Source: Tildeniella nuda ZEHNDER 1965/U140
GTDB lineage: Bacteria > Cyanobacteriota > Cyanobacteriia > Leptolyngbyales > Leptolyngbyaceae
Assembly: GCA_019358895.1 (NCBI GenBank)
Contig: JAHHIG010000024.1
Span: 1-64,000, forward strand
Direction of reading: 5' to 3'
DNA: 64,000 nucleotides
Part shown: in pieces, positions 56,270-64,000 of the stretch
Position numbering within the stretch: the first letter of the stretch is position 1
Layout: each line of letters opens with the position of its first letter
Translations under genes and position numbers: made by a program
Notes under the pieces: generated by a model
The model's database searches: none
Seen by the model: the letters and a program-made list of their open reading frames with translations, nothing else
What the model was told of the DNA's origin: nothing

Positions 56270-56830
56270 ACGATCGACTGATCTGTGACATGACTACCAT
56301 CAAAAGTTTTGCTATCGAGTGCAGAATGCATCTATTCATAAAAAACTGTCTCATTCAATTAAGACAGTCTTTGAGTTGTTTAGATGACATTTATATATTG
56401 AGATATAGATGTCTTCAAATGAACTAAACACTTCTAGTCATACAGAGATAAGGCAAGAAGCATAGAGGCTCAAAGGACATAAAATATACTTGTAGTTTTT
56501 TGAAAGATCTTCGATGATTGAGATCGAAACTTTCTCCAGGCACCTATTTGTGGTCAGTAGAAACCGCCTATGCAGTCACAGATTTCAAGCAACTGAGGAA
56601 GCCTTGGCAGACTCAAGGGCAAGACTCAGAGTTTCTGACGTTGTTCTCTGCTGAAATGACTGAGTACCAGTGGATGAGATTTCAGCTACTTGATGCCGTT
56701 GGTCTTTAGATTTTTTTCTCACACAGACCGACCTTCAGGAGCTGGTATGTCTCTATACACACCACTAAATTAGCGATCGAACCTTGGTTAAAAGTTTACA
56801 TTCAACGTTCAATTGGAGTTCAGCGAACCC
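56270..56830. other. Gap upstream of the kdp operon
   Basis: This 561-base region separates the GUN4-domain gene and kdpA. A hairpin ACTGTCTCATTCAATTAAGACAGT lies at 56345-56368. A 63-codon TTG-started frame (56518-56709) ends just before ATTTTTTTCTC, but has no recognisable domain or ribosome binding site, so I do not call it. The kdp promoter should lie here; no c-di-AMP riboswitch consensus is recognised. Confidence 0.4.
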
Positions 56831-58579
56831 ATGCTTCAAGGGTGGATTCAAATTGCCTTAACGCTACTCATTATTGTGGCGATCACTCCCTTCTTTGGGA
56901 GGTATATTGCTCGTGTCTTTCAGGAGCAGCGCACTCTGCTCGACCCCCTTCTCAACCCGGTAGAGCGGTTGCTCTATGGCTTAGTGGGTGTGCGAGGCAA
57001 AGAAGACATGACAGGCTGGCAATATGCGCGATCGATCCTGTACAGCAACATCGTAATGGGGCTGTTGATTTTTGGTATCATTGCGAGTCAGGGTTGGCTA
57101 CCGCTAAATCCCACAGGCGTAGCGGCTCCCACCTGGGATACAACGCTGCATACGACAATTTCATTTATTACTAACACCAACCAGCAGCACTATTCGGGTG
57201 AAACCTACTTGAGCTATGCCAGTCAGATGCTGGGGTTAGGCTACCACATGTTTACCTCAGCTGCGACCGGATTGGCGGTAGGCATTGTGTTTATCCGAGG
57301 CTTGACGGGGCGACCGCTCGGTAATTTTTATGTCGATTTGATTCGAGGGATTACGCGCATTCTGCTACCGATTACTATTGTGGGCGCGATCGTTCTGCTG
57401 GCGGCAGGCGTGCCAGAAACGCTAGCAGGTCCAGTTGTCGTTCCCACTCTAGAAGATCCAGCTATCAGTCAGGCGATCGCGCGTGGTCCGGTGGCTCATT
57501 TCGAGATCATTAAAGAGTTGGGTGAGAACGGTGGTGGCTTCTTTGCCATCAACTCGGCGCATCCGTTTGAAAACCCGAATGCGTTTGTGAATCTGCTTCA
57601 GCTTGTGGCAATTCTGAGTATTCCGTCCTCGCTGATTTATACCTATGGTATTTACGCCAACAACCTCAAGCAGGCGTGGTTGGTGTACTTGATTCCGTTC
57701 TCAATTCTGGTCGGTTTTATCGTTATTACAGCGATCGGAGAATATAACGGTAATCCGGCTGTGAATGGGCTGTTAGGAGTTGATCAGGCTCCGAATCTGG
57801 AAGGGAAAGAAGTCCGGTTTGGCTGGGCGCAATCTGCCCTGTATGCCGTGATTACAACTGCCAGTATGTGTGGTGCCGTCAATAGCTTTCACGACTCCTT
57901 CATGCCCAACGGTGGCTTCTCTACCCTGTCCAATATGTTTTTGCAAATTGTGTTTGGTGGACAGGGAACTGGCACTGCGTATCTGTTTGCCTACCTGCTG
58001 CTGACGGTGTTTGTCACCGGGTTGATGGTCGGGCGCACGCCAGAATTTTTGGGGCGCAAGATTGAAAAGCGTGAAGTGGTGCTGGCTAGCTTTTTGATTT
58101 TGCTGGTACATCCGATCGCCATTCTGATTCCGGGCGCGATTACCCTTGCCTTCCCCGATCAGCTCGCTGGGATCAGTAACCCTGAGTATCACGGCTTGTC
58201 TCAGGTGCTTTACGAGTATGCCTCGGCGGCTGCCAATAATGGCTCTGGCTTTGAGGGCTTAGGCGATTCCCAACCGTCTCCCTTTGCCATCGCGGGTGGC
58301 GCGACCACTACGACCAACGCCTTGTGGTGGAACCTGAGTACCTGCTTCAGCCTGCTAGCAGGGCGATACGTGCCGATCGTCGCGCTGCTGCTGCTAGCAG
58401 ATAGTATGGCGCGGAAGCAACCTGTCCCAGAAACGACAGGCACATTGCGAACGGATACGGGCTTATTTACCGGAGTCACCCTTGGTGTGATCTTGATTAT
58501 GGGCGCGCTGTCGTTCTTCCCAGTATTGGCACTGGGTCCGATCGCCGAAGCCTTCCAGATTGCTAAAGGCATTGGGTAG
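56831..58579 (+). CDS. kdpA: K+-transporting ATPase subunit A
   Basis: A potassium-channel-like subunit of 582 residues with about ten membrane helices. The four selectivity-filter-type segments are visible, including [14 protein letters not shown] and [21 protein letters not shown]. It works with KdpB, KdpC and KdpF as a high-affinity K+ pump. The ATG at 56831 begins [10 protein letters not shown]; an in-frame TTG at 56813 is less likely. It is the first gene of the operon. Confidence 0.95.
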   Translation: MLQGWIQIALTLLIIVAITPFFGRYIARVFQEQRTLLDPLLNPVERLLYGLVGVRGKEDMTGWQYARSILYSNIVMGLLIFGIIASQGWLPLNPTGVAAPTWDTTLHTTISFITNTNQQHYSGETYLSYASQMLGLGYHMFTSAATGLAVGIVFIRGLTGRPLGNFYVDLIRGITRILLPITIVGAIVLLAAGVPETLAGPVVVPTLEDPAISQAIARGPVAHFEIIKELGENGGGFFAINSAHPFENPNAFVNLLQLVAILSIPSSLIYTYGIYANNLKQAWLVYLIPFSILVGFIVITAIGEYNGNPAVNGLLGVDQAPNLEGKEVRFGWAQSALYAVITTASMCGAVNSFHDSFMPNGGFSTLSNMFLQIVFGGQGTGTAYLFAYLLLTVFVTGLMVGRTPEFLGRKIEKREVVLASFLILLVHPIAILIPGAITLAFPDQLAGISNPEYHGLSQVLYEYASAAANNGSGFEGLGDSQPSPFAIAGGATTTTNALWWNLSTCFSLLAGRYVPIVALLLLADSMARKQPVPETTGTLRTDTGLFTGVTLGVILIMGALSFFPVLALGPIAEAFQIAKGIG

Positions 58580-58606
58580 CTGCATTCGTTTTGAGTTTTA
58601 AGTTCA

Positions 58607-58675
58607 TTCTGACTTCTGACTCCTGACTTCTGACTCCTCCCTCTCCCTCTTCACTCCTCACTCCTTACCTTTCAC
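58607..58675. repeat. Short repeats between kdpA and kdpB
   Basis: CTGACTT/CTGACTCC heptamer-type units followed by CTCCCTC/ACTCCTC units fill the 107-base gap inside the operon. Such repeats inside an operon could form RNA structure, but no terminator is seen. Confidence 0.7.
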
Positions 58676-58686
58676 TTCCGACATCT

Positions 58687-60816
58687 ATGCAAACCCCACA
58701 GGATTCTCTTGGTTCCCCTCGTCCTCCTCGTGTTCCTGGTAGTACGCGTGACTCTCGCAAACACACTCCGAAAGTGAATATGAGTGGGTTGTATCAACGG
58801 GCTGTACGCGAATCCTTTACCAAGCTCGATCCGCGCATTCAGGTGCGAAACCCAGTGATGTTCGTGGTCTGGGTCAGCACGATTATCACTTTACTGGTGA
58901 CGATCGACCCGAATCTGTTTGGCACGGTGCAGGCAGATGCAGGGCAACAACGTGTGCTCAATGGATTGATTACAGCCATTTTGTTTTTCACCATCGTATT
59001 TGCCAACTTTGCCGAAGCTGTTGCCGAAGGACGCGGTAAGGCGCAGGCAGACGCATTGCGATCAACGCGCTCGGATACAGTCGCGCGTAAGTTGATGGCG
59101 GATGGTTCTATTCAAGAGGTCAGTTCAACGGCACTACGGCGGGGCGATCGGGTCAAGGTCATTGCTGGTGACATGATTCCGGCGGATGGCGAAGTCATGG
59201 AAGGAGTCGCCTCGGTCGATGAAGCGGCGATTACGGGTGAATCGGCTCCGGTGCTGAAGCAACCTAACAGCGACATTGCGAGTTCTGTCACAGGTGGTAC
59301 GCGTATCCTTTCGGATGAATTGATCATCAGCGTCACGTCTGATCCTGGTCAGGGCTTTATCGATCGCATGATTGCCCTGGTCGAAGGTGCAGAACGTACC
59401 AAAACGCCCAACGAAATCGCTCTAACGGTACTGCTAGCAGTGCTAACGCTAGTGTTTCTGATTGTGGTTTCGACGATTCCACCATTGGCAAACTATGTGC
59501 AATCACCGACTACGATCGCCATTCTGATTTCGCTCCTCGTGGCGCTGATTCCCACCACGATCGGCGGTTTGTTGAGCGCGATCGGGATTGCTGGGATGGA
59601 TCGGGTCGCTCAATTCAACGTTATTGCTACCTCTGGTCGTGCAGTTGAAGCGTGTGGCGATATCAACACACTGGTATTGGACAAAACAGGCACAATCACA
59701 CTTGGCAATCGGCTGGCGGATGAGTTTATTCCTATCAACGGTCACACGGTTGAAGAAGTCGCTCAGATTGCTTTAGCCGCGAGTGTTTTTGATGAAACGC
59801 CAGAAGGTCGATCGATCATCAGCCTTGCAGAAAAGTATCGAGCTACCACCGACTTTAACCCGAAGGATGCAACGGGTGTTGAATTTTCTGCTCGTACCCG
59901 CATGAGTGGCACCGACTTGCCGAATGGAAAAGAAGTGCGAAAAGGGGCAGTCGATGCGATTAAAGGTTTCGTGCGTTCACGAAGTGGCTCCGCAGGAGCT
60001 TCGCGCAGTGGTTCCGTCCCAACTGACCTGGATGATGCTTATGAACGTGTGTCGCGTCTGGGAGGCACTCCGCTTGCCGTCTGCCAGGATAGCGAAATCT
60101 ACGGCGTAATTTACCTCAAAGATGTCGTCAAGGCGGGTTTGCGAGAACGGTTTGACCAACTTCGCCGCATGGGTGTCAAAACGATCATGCTCACAGGCGA
60201 TAACCAGATCACCGCGTCTGTCATTGCTAAAGAAGCAGGCGTAGACGACTTCATCGCCGAAGCCACACCCGAAGACAAGATTGATGTCATTCGCAGAGAG
60301 CAATCGGAAGGCAAGCTGGTTGCTATGACCGGAGACGGCACTAACGATGCACCCGCACTGGCTCAAGCAAACGTGGGTGTAGCGATGAACTCTGGCACTC
60401 AAGCCGCAAAGGAAGCCGCCAATATGGTGGATTTGGACTCTGATCCCACCAAGCTCATTGACCTGGTGACGATCGGCAAACAGCTTCTCATCACTCGTGG
60501 TGCGCTGACGACCTTCTCGATCGCCAACGATATCGCCAAATACTTTGCCATCATTCCCACGATCTTTGCCGCGGCAGGCATCGGCGCACTCAATGTGATG
60601 GGCTTAAAAAGTCCCCAATCGGCAATTATTTCAGCGCTCATTTACAATGCACTGATCATTCCTGCCTTGATTCCGCTGGCACTTAAAGGCGTACAGTTTC
60701 GTCCCCTGACGGCTGATCAACTCCTGCGCCGCAACATCCTGCTCTACGGTGTGGGCGGTGTGATTGCACCCTTCATCGCCATCAAAATCATCGACGTACT
60801 CATTCCCTTTTCGTAG
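58687..60816 (+). CDS. kdpB: K+-transporting ATPase subunit B
   Basis: A P-type ATPase of 709 residues, the energising subunit of the Kdp complex. Motifs are [12 protein letters not shown] (actuator), [13 protein letters not shown] (phosphorylated Asp), [11 protein letters not shown] in the nucleotide-binding domain, and [25 protein letters not shown]. Membrane helices lie as expected. The nucleotide-binding domain contains an extra Ser/Arg/Gly-rich segment ([17 protein letters not shown]) coded by a palindromic repeat at 59981-60015. Confidence 0.96.
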   Translation: MQTPQDSLGSPRPPRVPGSTRDSRKHTPKVNMSGLYQRAVRESFTKLDPRIQVRNPVMFVVWVSTIITLLVTIDPNLFGTVQADAGQQRVLNGLITAILFFTIVFANFAEAVAEGRGKAQADALRSTRSDTVARKLMADGSIQEVSSTALRRGDRVKVIAGDMIPADGEVMEGVASVDEAAITGESAPVLKQPNSDIASSVTGGTRILSDELIISVTSDPGQGFIDRMIALVEGAERTKTPNEIALTVLLAVLTLVFLIVVSTIPPLANYVQSPTTIAILISLLVALIPTTIGGLLSAIGIAGMDRVAQFNVIATSGRAVEACGDINTLVLDKTGTITLGNRLADEFIPINGHTVEEVAQIALAASVFDETPEGRSIISLAEKYRATTDFNPKDATGVEFSARTRMSGTDLPNGKEVRKGAVDAIKGFVRSRSGSAGASRSGSVPTDLDDAYERVSRLGGTPLAVCQDSEIYGVIYLKDVVKAGLRERFDQLRRMGVKTIMLTGDNQITASVIAKEAGVDDFIAEATPEDKIDVIRREQSEGKLVAMTGDGTNDAPALAQANVGVAMNSGTQAAKEAANMVDLDSDPTKLIDLVTIGKQLLITRGALTTFSIANDIAKYFAIIPTIFAAAGIGALNVMGLKSPQSAIISALIYNALIIPALIPLALKGVQFRPLTADQLLRRNILLYGVGGVIAPFIAIKIIDVLIPFS
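59981..60015. repeat. Palindromic repeat inserted within kdpB
   Basis: GCTCCGCAGGAGC (59987-59999) is a 5-bp palindrome with a 3-base centre, flanked by near-direct repeats AGTGGCTCC and AGTGGTTCC. It encodes the additional [10 protein letters not shown] residues in the nucleotide-binding domain of KdpB, absent from the E. coli protein. It looks like an in-frame insertion of a dispersed repeat. Confidence 0.65.
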
Positions 60817-60923
60817 CTCTCCTGCTAGCGGTCAGCGGTCAGCTTTTTTAGCCTTTAGCCTACTGCTTTGCAGAAGCAAGCTACATCGTTCAGCTTTTAT
60901 CCTTAGCCTCCTGACTCCTAACT

Positions 60924-61205
60924 ATGAAACATCTCCCCGATCGACCCTCCCTTCTGTCCACTCAAAGTATCGCCCCAGCCGCCGAGACCCTGACCGAACT
61001 TTGGGCTGAGTGGCGCAGACAGAAACTGCCGCTCTATCTCTTTCTAGGACTGTGCTTCAATCTGGTGCTGGCACCTGCCGTGTTTGCTGCCACGGGTGGC
61101 GATTTGTCTCGCACTCAGTCGTACTGGCTAGGGGCACTTGGCTTAGTGACGATCGCCCTGGCGATTTACCTCTTTTTCGTCATGTTCGTACCGGAGAGAT
61201 TCTAA
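60924..61205 (+). CDS. kdpF: KdpF-like (KdpG) subunit
   Basis: A protein of 93 residues with two hydrophobic helices (LPLYLFLGLCFNLVLAPAVF and YWLGALGLVTIALAIYLFF) ending in FVPERF, the KdpF-type end. The cyanobacterial kdp operons have such a longer form, called KdpG, between kdpB and kdpC. It overlaps kdpC by one base (TAATG). It is expected to stabilise the KdpABC complex. Confidence 0.8.
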   Translation: MKHLPDRPSLLSTQSIAPAAETLTELWAEWRRQKLPLYLFLGLCFNLVLAPAVFAATGGDLSRTQSYWLGALGLVTIALAIYLFFVMFVPERF

Positions 61206-61867
61206 TGAGTTTTGCGCGTGAGGCAGGTAGAGCCGTTCGATCTACCCTGGTGCTATGGGTTCTAACCGCGATCATTTATCCGTTGATCATGATCGGGATT
61301 GGGCAGGTGATCTTTCCAGTGCAAGCAAATGGGAGCTTAGTTACCAGGACTGGAGCTTACACCAGTAATCCAAGTGAGGCAGTTGGCTCTGCCCTGATTG
61401 GGCAACCGTTTACCTCCGATCGCTACTTCAATAGTCGCCCCAGCACGACGAGCTACAGTACGGCTGATTCAAAAGCCGATGAAGCGGGCGTATTGAAAAC
61501 AGGTGTTTCTGGTGCTAGTAACTTAGCGCCCAGTAATCCAGCACTGCTCGATCGCATGAAAGGCAAAGCTGATCCTGACCCCGAAAAGGCGATCGAAGGC
61601 GACATTCCCCGACTGCAAAAAGCGGGTATCAAGCCAACGGCGGATCTGGTCTATACCTCTGGTTCCAGCCTTGACCCGCACATCACGCCAGGTGGTGCTG
61701 CTGCCCAAATTGCACGGGTTGCCAAAACACGAGGACTCCAACCCAATCAGTTGGAAGACTTGATCAAACAAAATACCGATGGTCGCTTCCTGGGCATTTT
61801 TGGCGAACCGGGTGTAAACGTGCTGAAGCTCAATCTGGCTTTGGATGCCTTGAAGCCTGCGAGTTAG
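61205..61867 (+). CDS. kdpC: K+-transporting ATPase subunit C
   Basis: A protein of 220 residues with one N-terminal membrane helix (TLVLWVLTAIIYPLIMIGIG) and a periplasmic domain containing GQPFTSDRYFNSRPS, SGSSLDPHITPGGA and GEPGVNVLKLNLALD. This matches KdpC, the assembly and affinity subunit. It overlaps the previous gene, so A-B-F-C is one operon. Confidence 0.95.
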   Translation: MSFAREAGRAVRSTLVLWVLTAIIYPLIMIGIGQVIFPVQANGSLVTRTGAYTSNPSEAVGSALIGQPFTSDRYFNSRPSTTSYSTADSKADEAGVLKTGVSGASNLAPSNPALLDRMKGKADPDPEKAIEGDIPRLQKAGIKPTADLVYTSGSSLDPHITPGGAAAQIARVAKTRGLQPNQLEDLIKQNTDGRFLGIFGEPGVNVLKLNLALDALKPAS

Positions 61868-61880
61868 TGAAGAACCGACC

Positions 61881-61902
61881 CCCCGACTTTTTCAAGTCGG
61901 GG
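61881..61902. terminator. Hairpin after kdpC
   Basis: CCCCGACTT/AAGTCGGGG forms a perfect 9-bp stem with a TTTC loop, just after kdpC. There is no T-run after it, so it may be a transcript-end stabiliser or a weak terminator. Confidence 0.45.
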
Positions 61903-61925
61903 AGCTAACCCCCAGATGTCTTGAT

Positions 61926-62420
61926 ATGTATAGCTTTCTTTCGAGCCGCGCCCATTTACCGCGTTCTCTAGCGAATGCTTTGTCCTCTGAGAGTCTGCAT
62001 CCTCGCCCTTTCAGCCTGTGTGATGGGGTCTTTCACGATCGCTACCGCATTCTCAAACCACTGACGGAGAGGGGGAATTCCTCCACGATCGCCAAAGCAT
62101 TCATCCTGACATCAAACCCACTAATATCATTCGTCGTAGAAGCAGCGGCTCTCAACCTCAAATGCATCAGTTAATGTTGGTTGATTTTGGTGCGGCAACG
62201 CAAGTTGTCTGTGCCAGGACATCGACAGAAACCATGATTGGAAGTGCTGAGTATGCTGCACCAGAGCAGATTCGCGATCGAGCCGTCTTTGCCATTCCTG
62301 ACTCTCGCTATGCCTTCACAGTCGAATGCTATTCCTTCAAACGTCAACTTCACAGGAGCGATTCGGTAAATTTCAACCGTGAGGATAACTGTTTAAATGA
62401 TTTTCCACAAAGCTGAAAAC
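61926..62420 (+). pseudogene. Decayed Ser/Thr protein kinase gene
   Basis: Three kinase landmarks remain but in different frames: FHDRYRILKPLTERG (P-loop region, 62031), HPDIKPTNIIRR (catalytic loop, 62102), and LVDFGAA then GSAEYAAPEQIRDRAVF (activation segment, from 62174). The roughly 100 codons normally between the P-loop and the catalytic loop are missing, and the frame shifts between them. After APEQ the reading degenerates. It is a remnant of a Hanks-type kinase. Confidence 0.75.
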
Positions 62421-62648
62421 CAGATTAACTTGATTCAGAAATTGCGGACTTATTTTCCAGACCTGTTCAAAACTGAGGCGAGAGAAGCGGCTGATGTTGT
62501 TTTTAGCGTGATGTTGATTTTCATGCTGACCTGCATTGGCTCAATGCTCCTCATTTGCTTTTTCTTTGAGATGGATCGGCGATCGCCCCCACCACAGCCA
62601 GCTATGCAGCAGTCACTGCTGTCCACTGCTAATACACCCATCCAATAA
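62397..62648 (+). CDS. Possible small membrane protein
   Basis: An ORF of 83 codons with one hydrophobic segment (VVFSVMLIFMLTCIGSMLLI) flanked by charged residues and a Pro/Gln-rich tail. I see no ribosome binding site of note and no known domain. It may be the residual C-terminus of the decayed kinase locus or a real small protein. Confidence 0.3.
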   Translation: MIFHKAENQINLIQKLRTYFPDLFKTEAREAADVVFSVMLIFMLTCIGSMLLICFFFEMDRRSPPPQPAMQQSLLSTANTPIQ

Positions 62649-62650
62649 AT

Positions 62651-62745
62651 AGAACTTACGTAAACCTCGGAGGTTTAACCTAGAATCAAGTATTGCAACC
62701 AAGTAACTTAAACCTCCGAGGTTTTAGTCAGAATGCGTAAGTTCT
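62651..62745. mobile_element. MITE of about 95 bp
   Basis: The left end AGAACTTACG and right end CGTAAGTTCT are perfect inverted repeats. A second inner inverted pair, AACCTCGGAGGTTTAA / TTAAACCTCCGAGGTT, makes the whole element hairpin-like. A TA dinucleotide flanks the left side, consistent with IS630-type MITEs common in cyanobacteria. There is no coding capacity. Confidence 0.75.
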
Positions 62746-62811
62746 GATAGCCAGATGATGGAAAAGATCACCAAATGATGGAAACATGGTCATTCCATCT
62801 CATCGATCGCT

Positions 62812-63759
62812 TTAGGTCGCGTGTTGCCGATACCATGCGATCGTCTGTTCTAACCCTTGCCGAAACTCCACAGCGGCAGTGAAGCCAAACGCTGTTTTAG
62901 CACGCTCTGTATCTAAGCAGCGACGCGGTTGACCGTTGGGTTTGTCGGCTTCCCAGACAATTTCGCCCTCGAAATCCATGAGTTCGCAAATAAGTTCAAT
63001 CAACGTCCGAATGGAAATTTCGTACCCTGTACCCAAATTCACGGGTTCGTGGCTGCTATAGTGCTGTGTTGCCATGACAATGCCCCGTGCAGCATCATCC
63101 GAGTAGAGAAACTCGCGGGTCGGACTGCCATCGCCCCACACAGGCAGTTGCATCTCACCACGCAGTTGCGCTTCATGCACTTTGCGAATGAGCGCTGGAA
63201 TCACATGTGAACTACGCGGATCAAAGTTATCTTCAGGACCGTACAAATTCACGGGCAGTAAGTAAATGCCATCAAAGTTGTACTGCTGCCGATAAGCTTC
63301 TAGCTGCACCAGCAGCGCTTTTTTGGCAATGCCATACGGGGCGTTGGTTTCCTCTGGATAACCATTCCACAGGTCATCTTCTTTAAAGGGAACGGGTGTA
63401 AATTTGGGATACGCGCAAATGGTGCCGACGCAGGTAAACTTCTCAATGCCTGCTTCATATGCCGCGTGGATGAGTTGGGTACCCATCATCAGATTATCGT
63501 AGAAGAGTTCAGCGGGTTTTTCCCGATTCAAGCCGATGCCGCCCACGTGTGCTGCAAGGTGAATCACCAGATCCTGCTGATCCACGATGCGTTTGCAGTG
63601 TTCCATTTGGCGCAGGTCACAGTCGTGCGATCGGGGCACCGTAATTTTCTGTGCATCGGCTCCGGCTTGGCACAATTGAGCGATCACCTGCCGTCCCAAG
63701 AAACCCGCGCCACCTGTAACAACAATGCGCTTATCTGTCAGATCCAATGCCGTTGTCAT
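62812..63759 (-). CDS. fcl: GDP-L-fucose synthase
   Basis: An enzyme of 315 residues of the short-chain dehydrogenase family that makes GDP-L-fucose from GDP-4-keto-6-deoxymannose. Motifs are [14 protein letters not shown] for NADP(H), [18 protein letters not shown], the catalytic Tyr-Lys in [11 protein letters not shown], and [15 protein letters not shown] gmd gene commonly precedes it; the upstream side runs out of the window, so this cannot be checked. It supplies fucose for surface glycans. It starts with ATG at 63759. Confidence 0.94.
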   Translation of the reverse strand: MTTALDLTDKRIVVTGGAGFLGRQVIAQLCQAGADAQKITVPRSHDCDLRQMEHCKRIVDQQDLVIHLAAHVGGIGLNREKPAELFYDNLMMGTQLIHAAYEAGIEKFTCVGTICAYPKFTPVPFKEDDLWNGYPEETNAPYGIAKKALLVQLEAYRQQYNFDGIYLLPVNLYGPEDNFDPRSSHVIPALIRKVHEAQLRGEMQLPVWGDGSPTREFLYSDDAARGIVMATQHYSSHEPVNLGTGYEISIRTLIELICELMDFEGEIVWEADKPNGQPRRCLDTERAKTAFGFTAAVEFRQGLEQTIAWYRQHAT

Positions 63760-64000
63760 GGTTCACCTCATTCCTGTCCAAGCTGTTCATCATGGTATGA
63801 AACTCTCGCCTCTAGACTGAGCAGAGTGTTGCGAGCCGATTAGACCATACACTGAGCGAAACTCAAGCGTTGTTCCTTCCGGTCAGCGTGATTATGGCAC
63901 AGCTAATGCTTTCACCTGCTAGTCTAGAAGCAAAATATCTACAGTCTTGATCCCTCAAGCGATCGCTCTATCGCACTGTCGCCACATCTCGCACGTGGTG
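63760..64000. other. Window edge upstream of fcl
   Basis: About 240 bases with no gene visible. The upstream neighbour (possibly gmd) lies beyond the window. Confidence 0.4.

Noticed and set aside
56518-56709. 63-codon ORF upstream of kdpA
   Set aside because: TTG start without ribosome binding site, no domain; not strong enough to list as a gene.
56270-56830. Possible c-di-AMP riboswitch ahead of kdp
   Set aside because: I could not find the conserved core of that riboswitch by eye; a covariance search would be needed.

Overview
The window comes from a filamentous-type cyanobacterium, probably in the Leptolyngbya/Oscillatoriales neighbourhood. The evidence is a photosystem II D2 (psbD) tail, psaK, a CAAD-domain protein, a GUN4-domain protein, the LL-diaminopimelate aminotransferase route to lysine, abundant HIP1 octamers (GCGATCGC), and short tandem heptamer repeats in most gaps. 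Genus assignment is inference. No complete transposase, rRNA, tRNA or CRISPR array was found by eye.

Layout. 1-600: end of a stand-alone psbD copy with its terminator, then a small transcription-unit-like segment (palindromes, strong ribosome binding site, 23-codon ORF, terminator). 0.9-14 kb: GAF/HD-GYP protein, SUMF1-domain protein, thrB, a phosphoketolase-like TPP enzyme, a small secreted protein, a solo TIR protein preceded by a 21-bp repeat array, a GT2-GtrA protein, a MuiA-family protein and a TPR protein. 14-31 kb: a very large hybrid kinase ending in a nucleotide cyclase, nrdR, rpsA, a HAD hydrolase, metK, a flavoprotein, a HEAT-repeat protein, ppsA, and a REC-GGDEF-EAL protein whose output domains look degenerate. 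31-42 kb: small cyanobacterial conserved genes, a 1027-residue membrane repeat protein, psaK, trpF, and a four-gene sugar-transferase cluster.

42-56 kb is an accessory region. It holds a DUF2442 gene, a Phd/RelE pair, a TIR-NB-ARC-TPR STAND gene interrupted by one in-frame TGA, a second 21-bp repeat array, a MazEF-like pair, a recG-DUF6883-DUF4926 overlapping unit, dapL, an AT-rich two-gene module (DGQHR protein plus HEPN-like partner) and a divergent DUF433/DUF5615 pair. 56-64 kb: a GUN4-domain protein, the kdpA-B-F-C potassium pump operon followed by a decayed Ser/Thr kinase gene, a small MITE, and a GDP-L-fucose synthase.

The strongest candidates for something undescribed are: (1) the same 21-bp tandem repeat family lying immediately upstream of both TIR-domain genes, about 37 kb apart; (2) the single leaky-context stop that separates TIR from NB-ARC-TPR in one continuous reading frame, with a relic of a second TPR tail 1 kb away; (3) the horizontally acquired-looking DGQHR/HEPN-like gene pair; (4) the small psbD-adjacent transcription unit. 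Several genes (recG, trpF, ppsA, kdpB) carry intergenic-type repeats inside their coding sequence.
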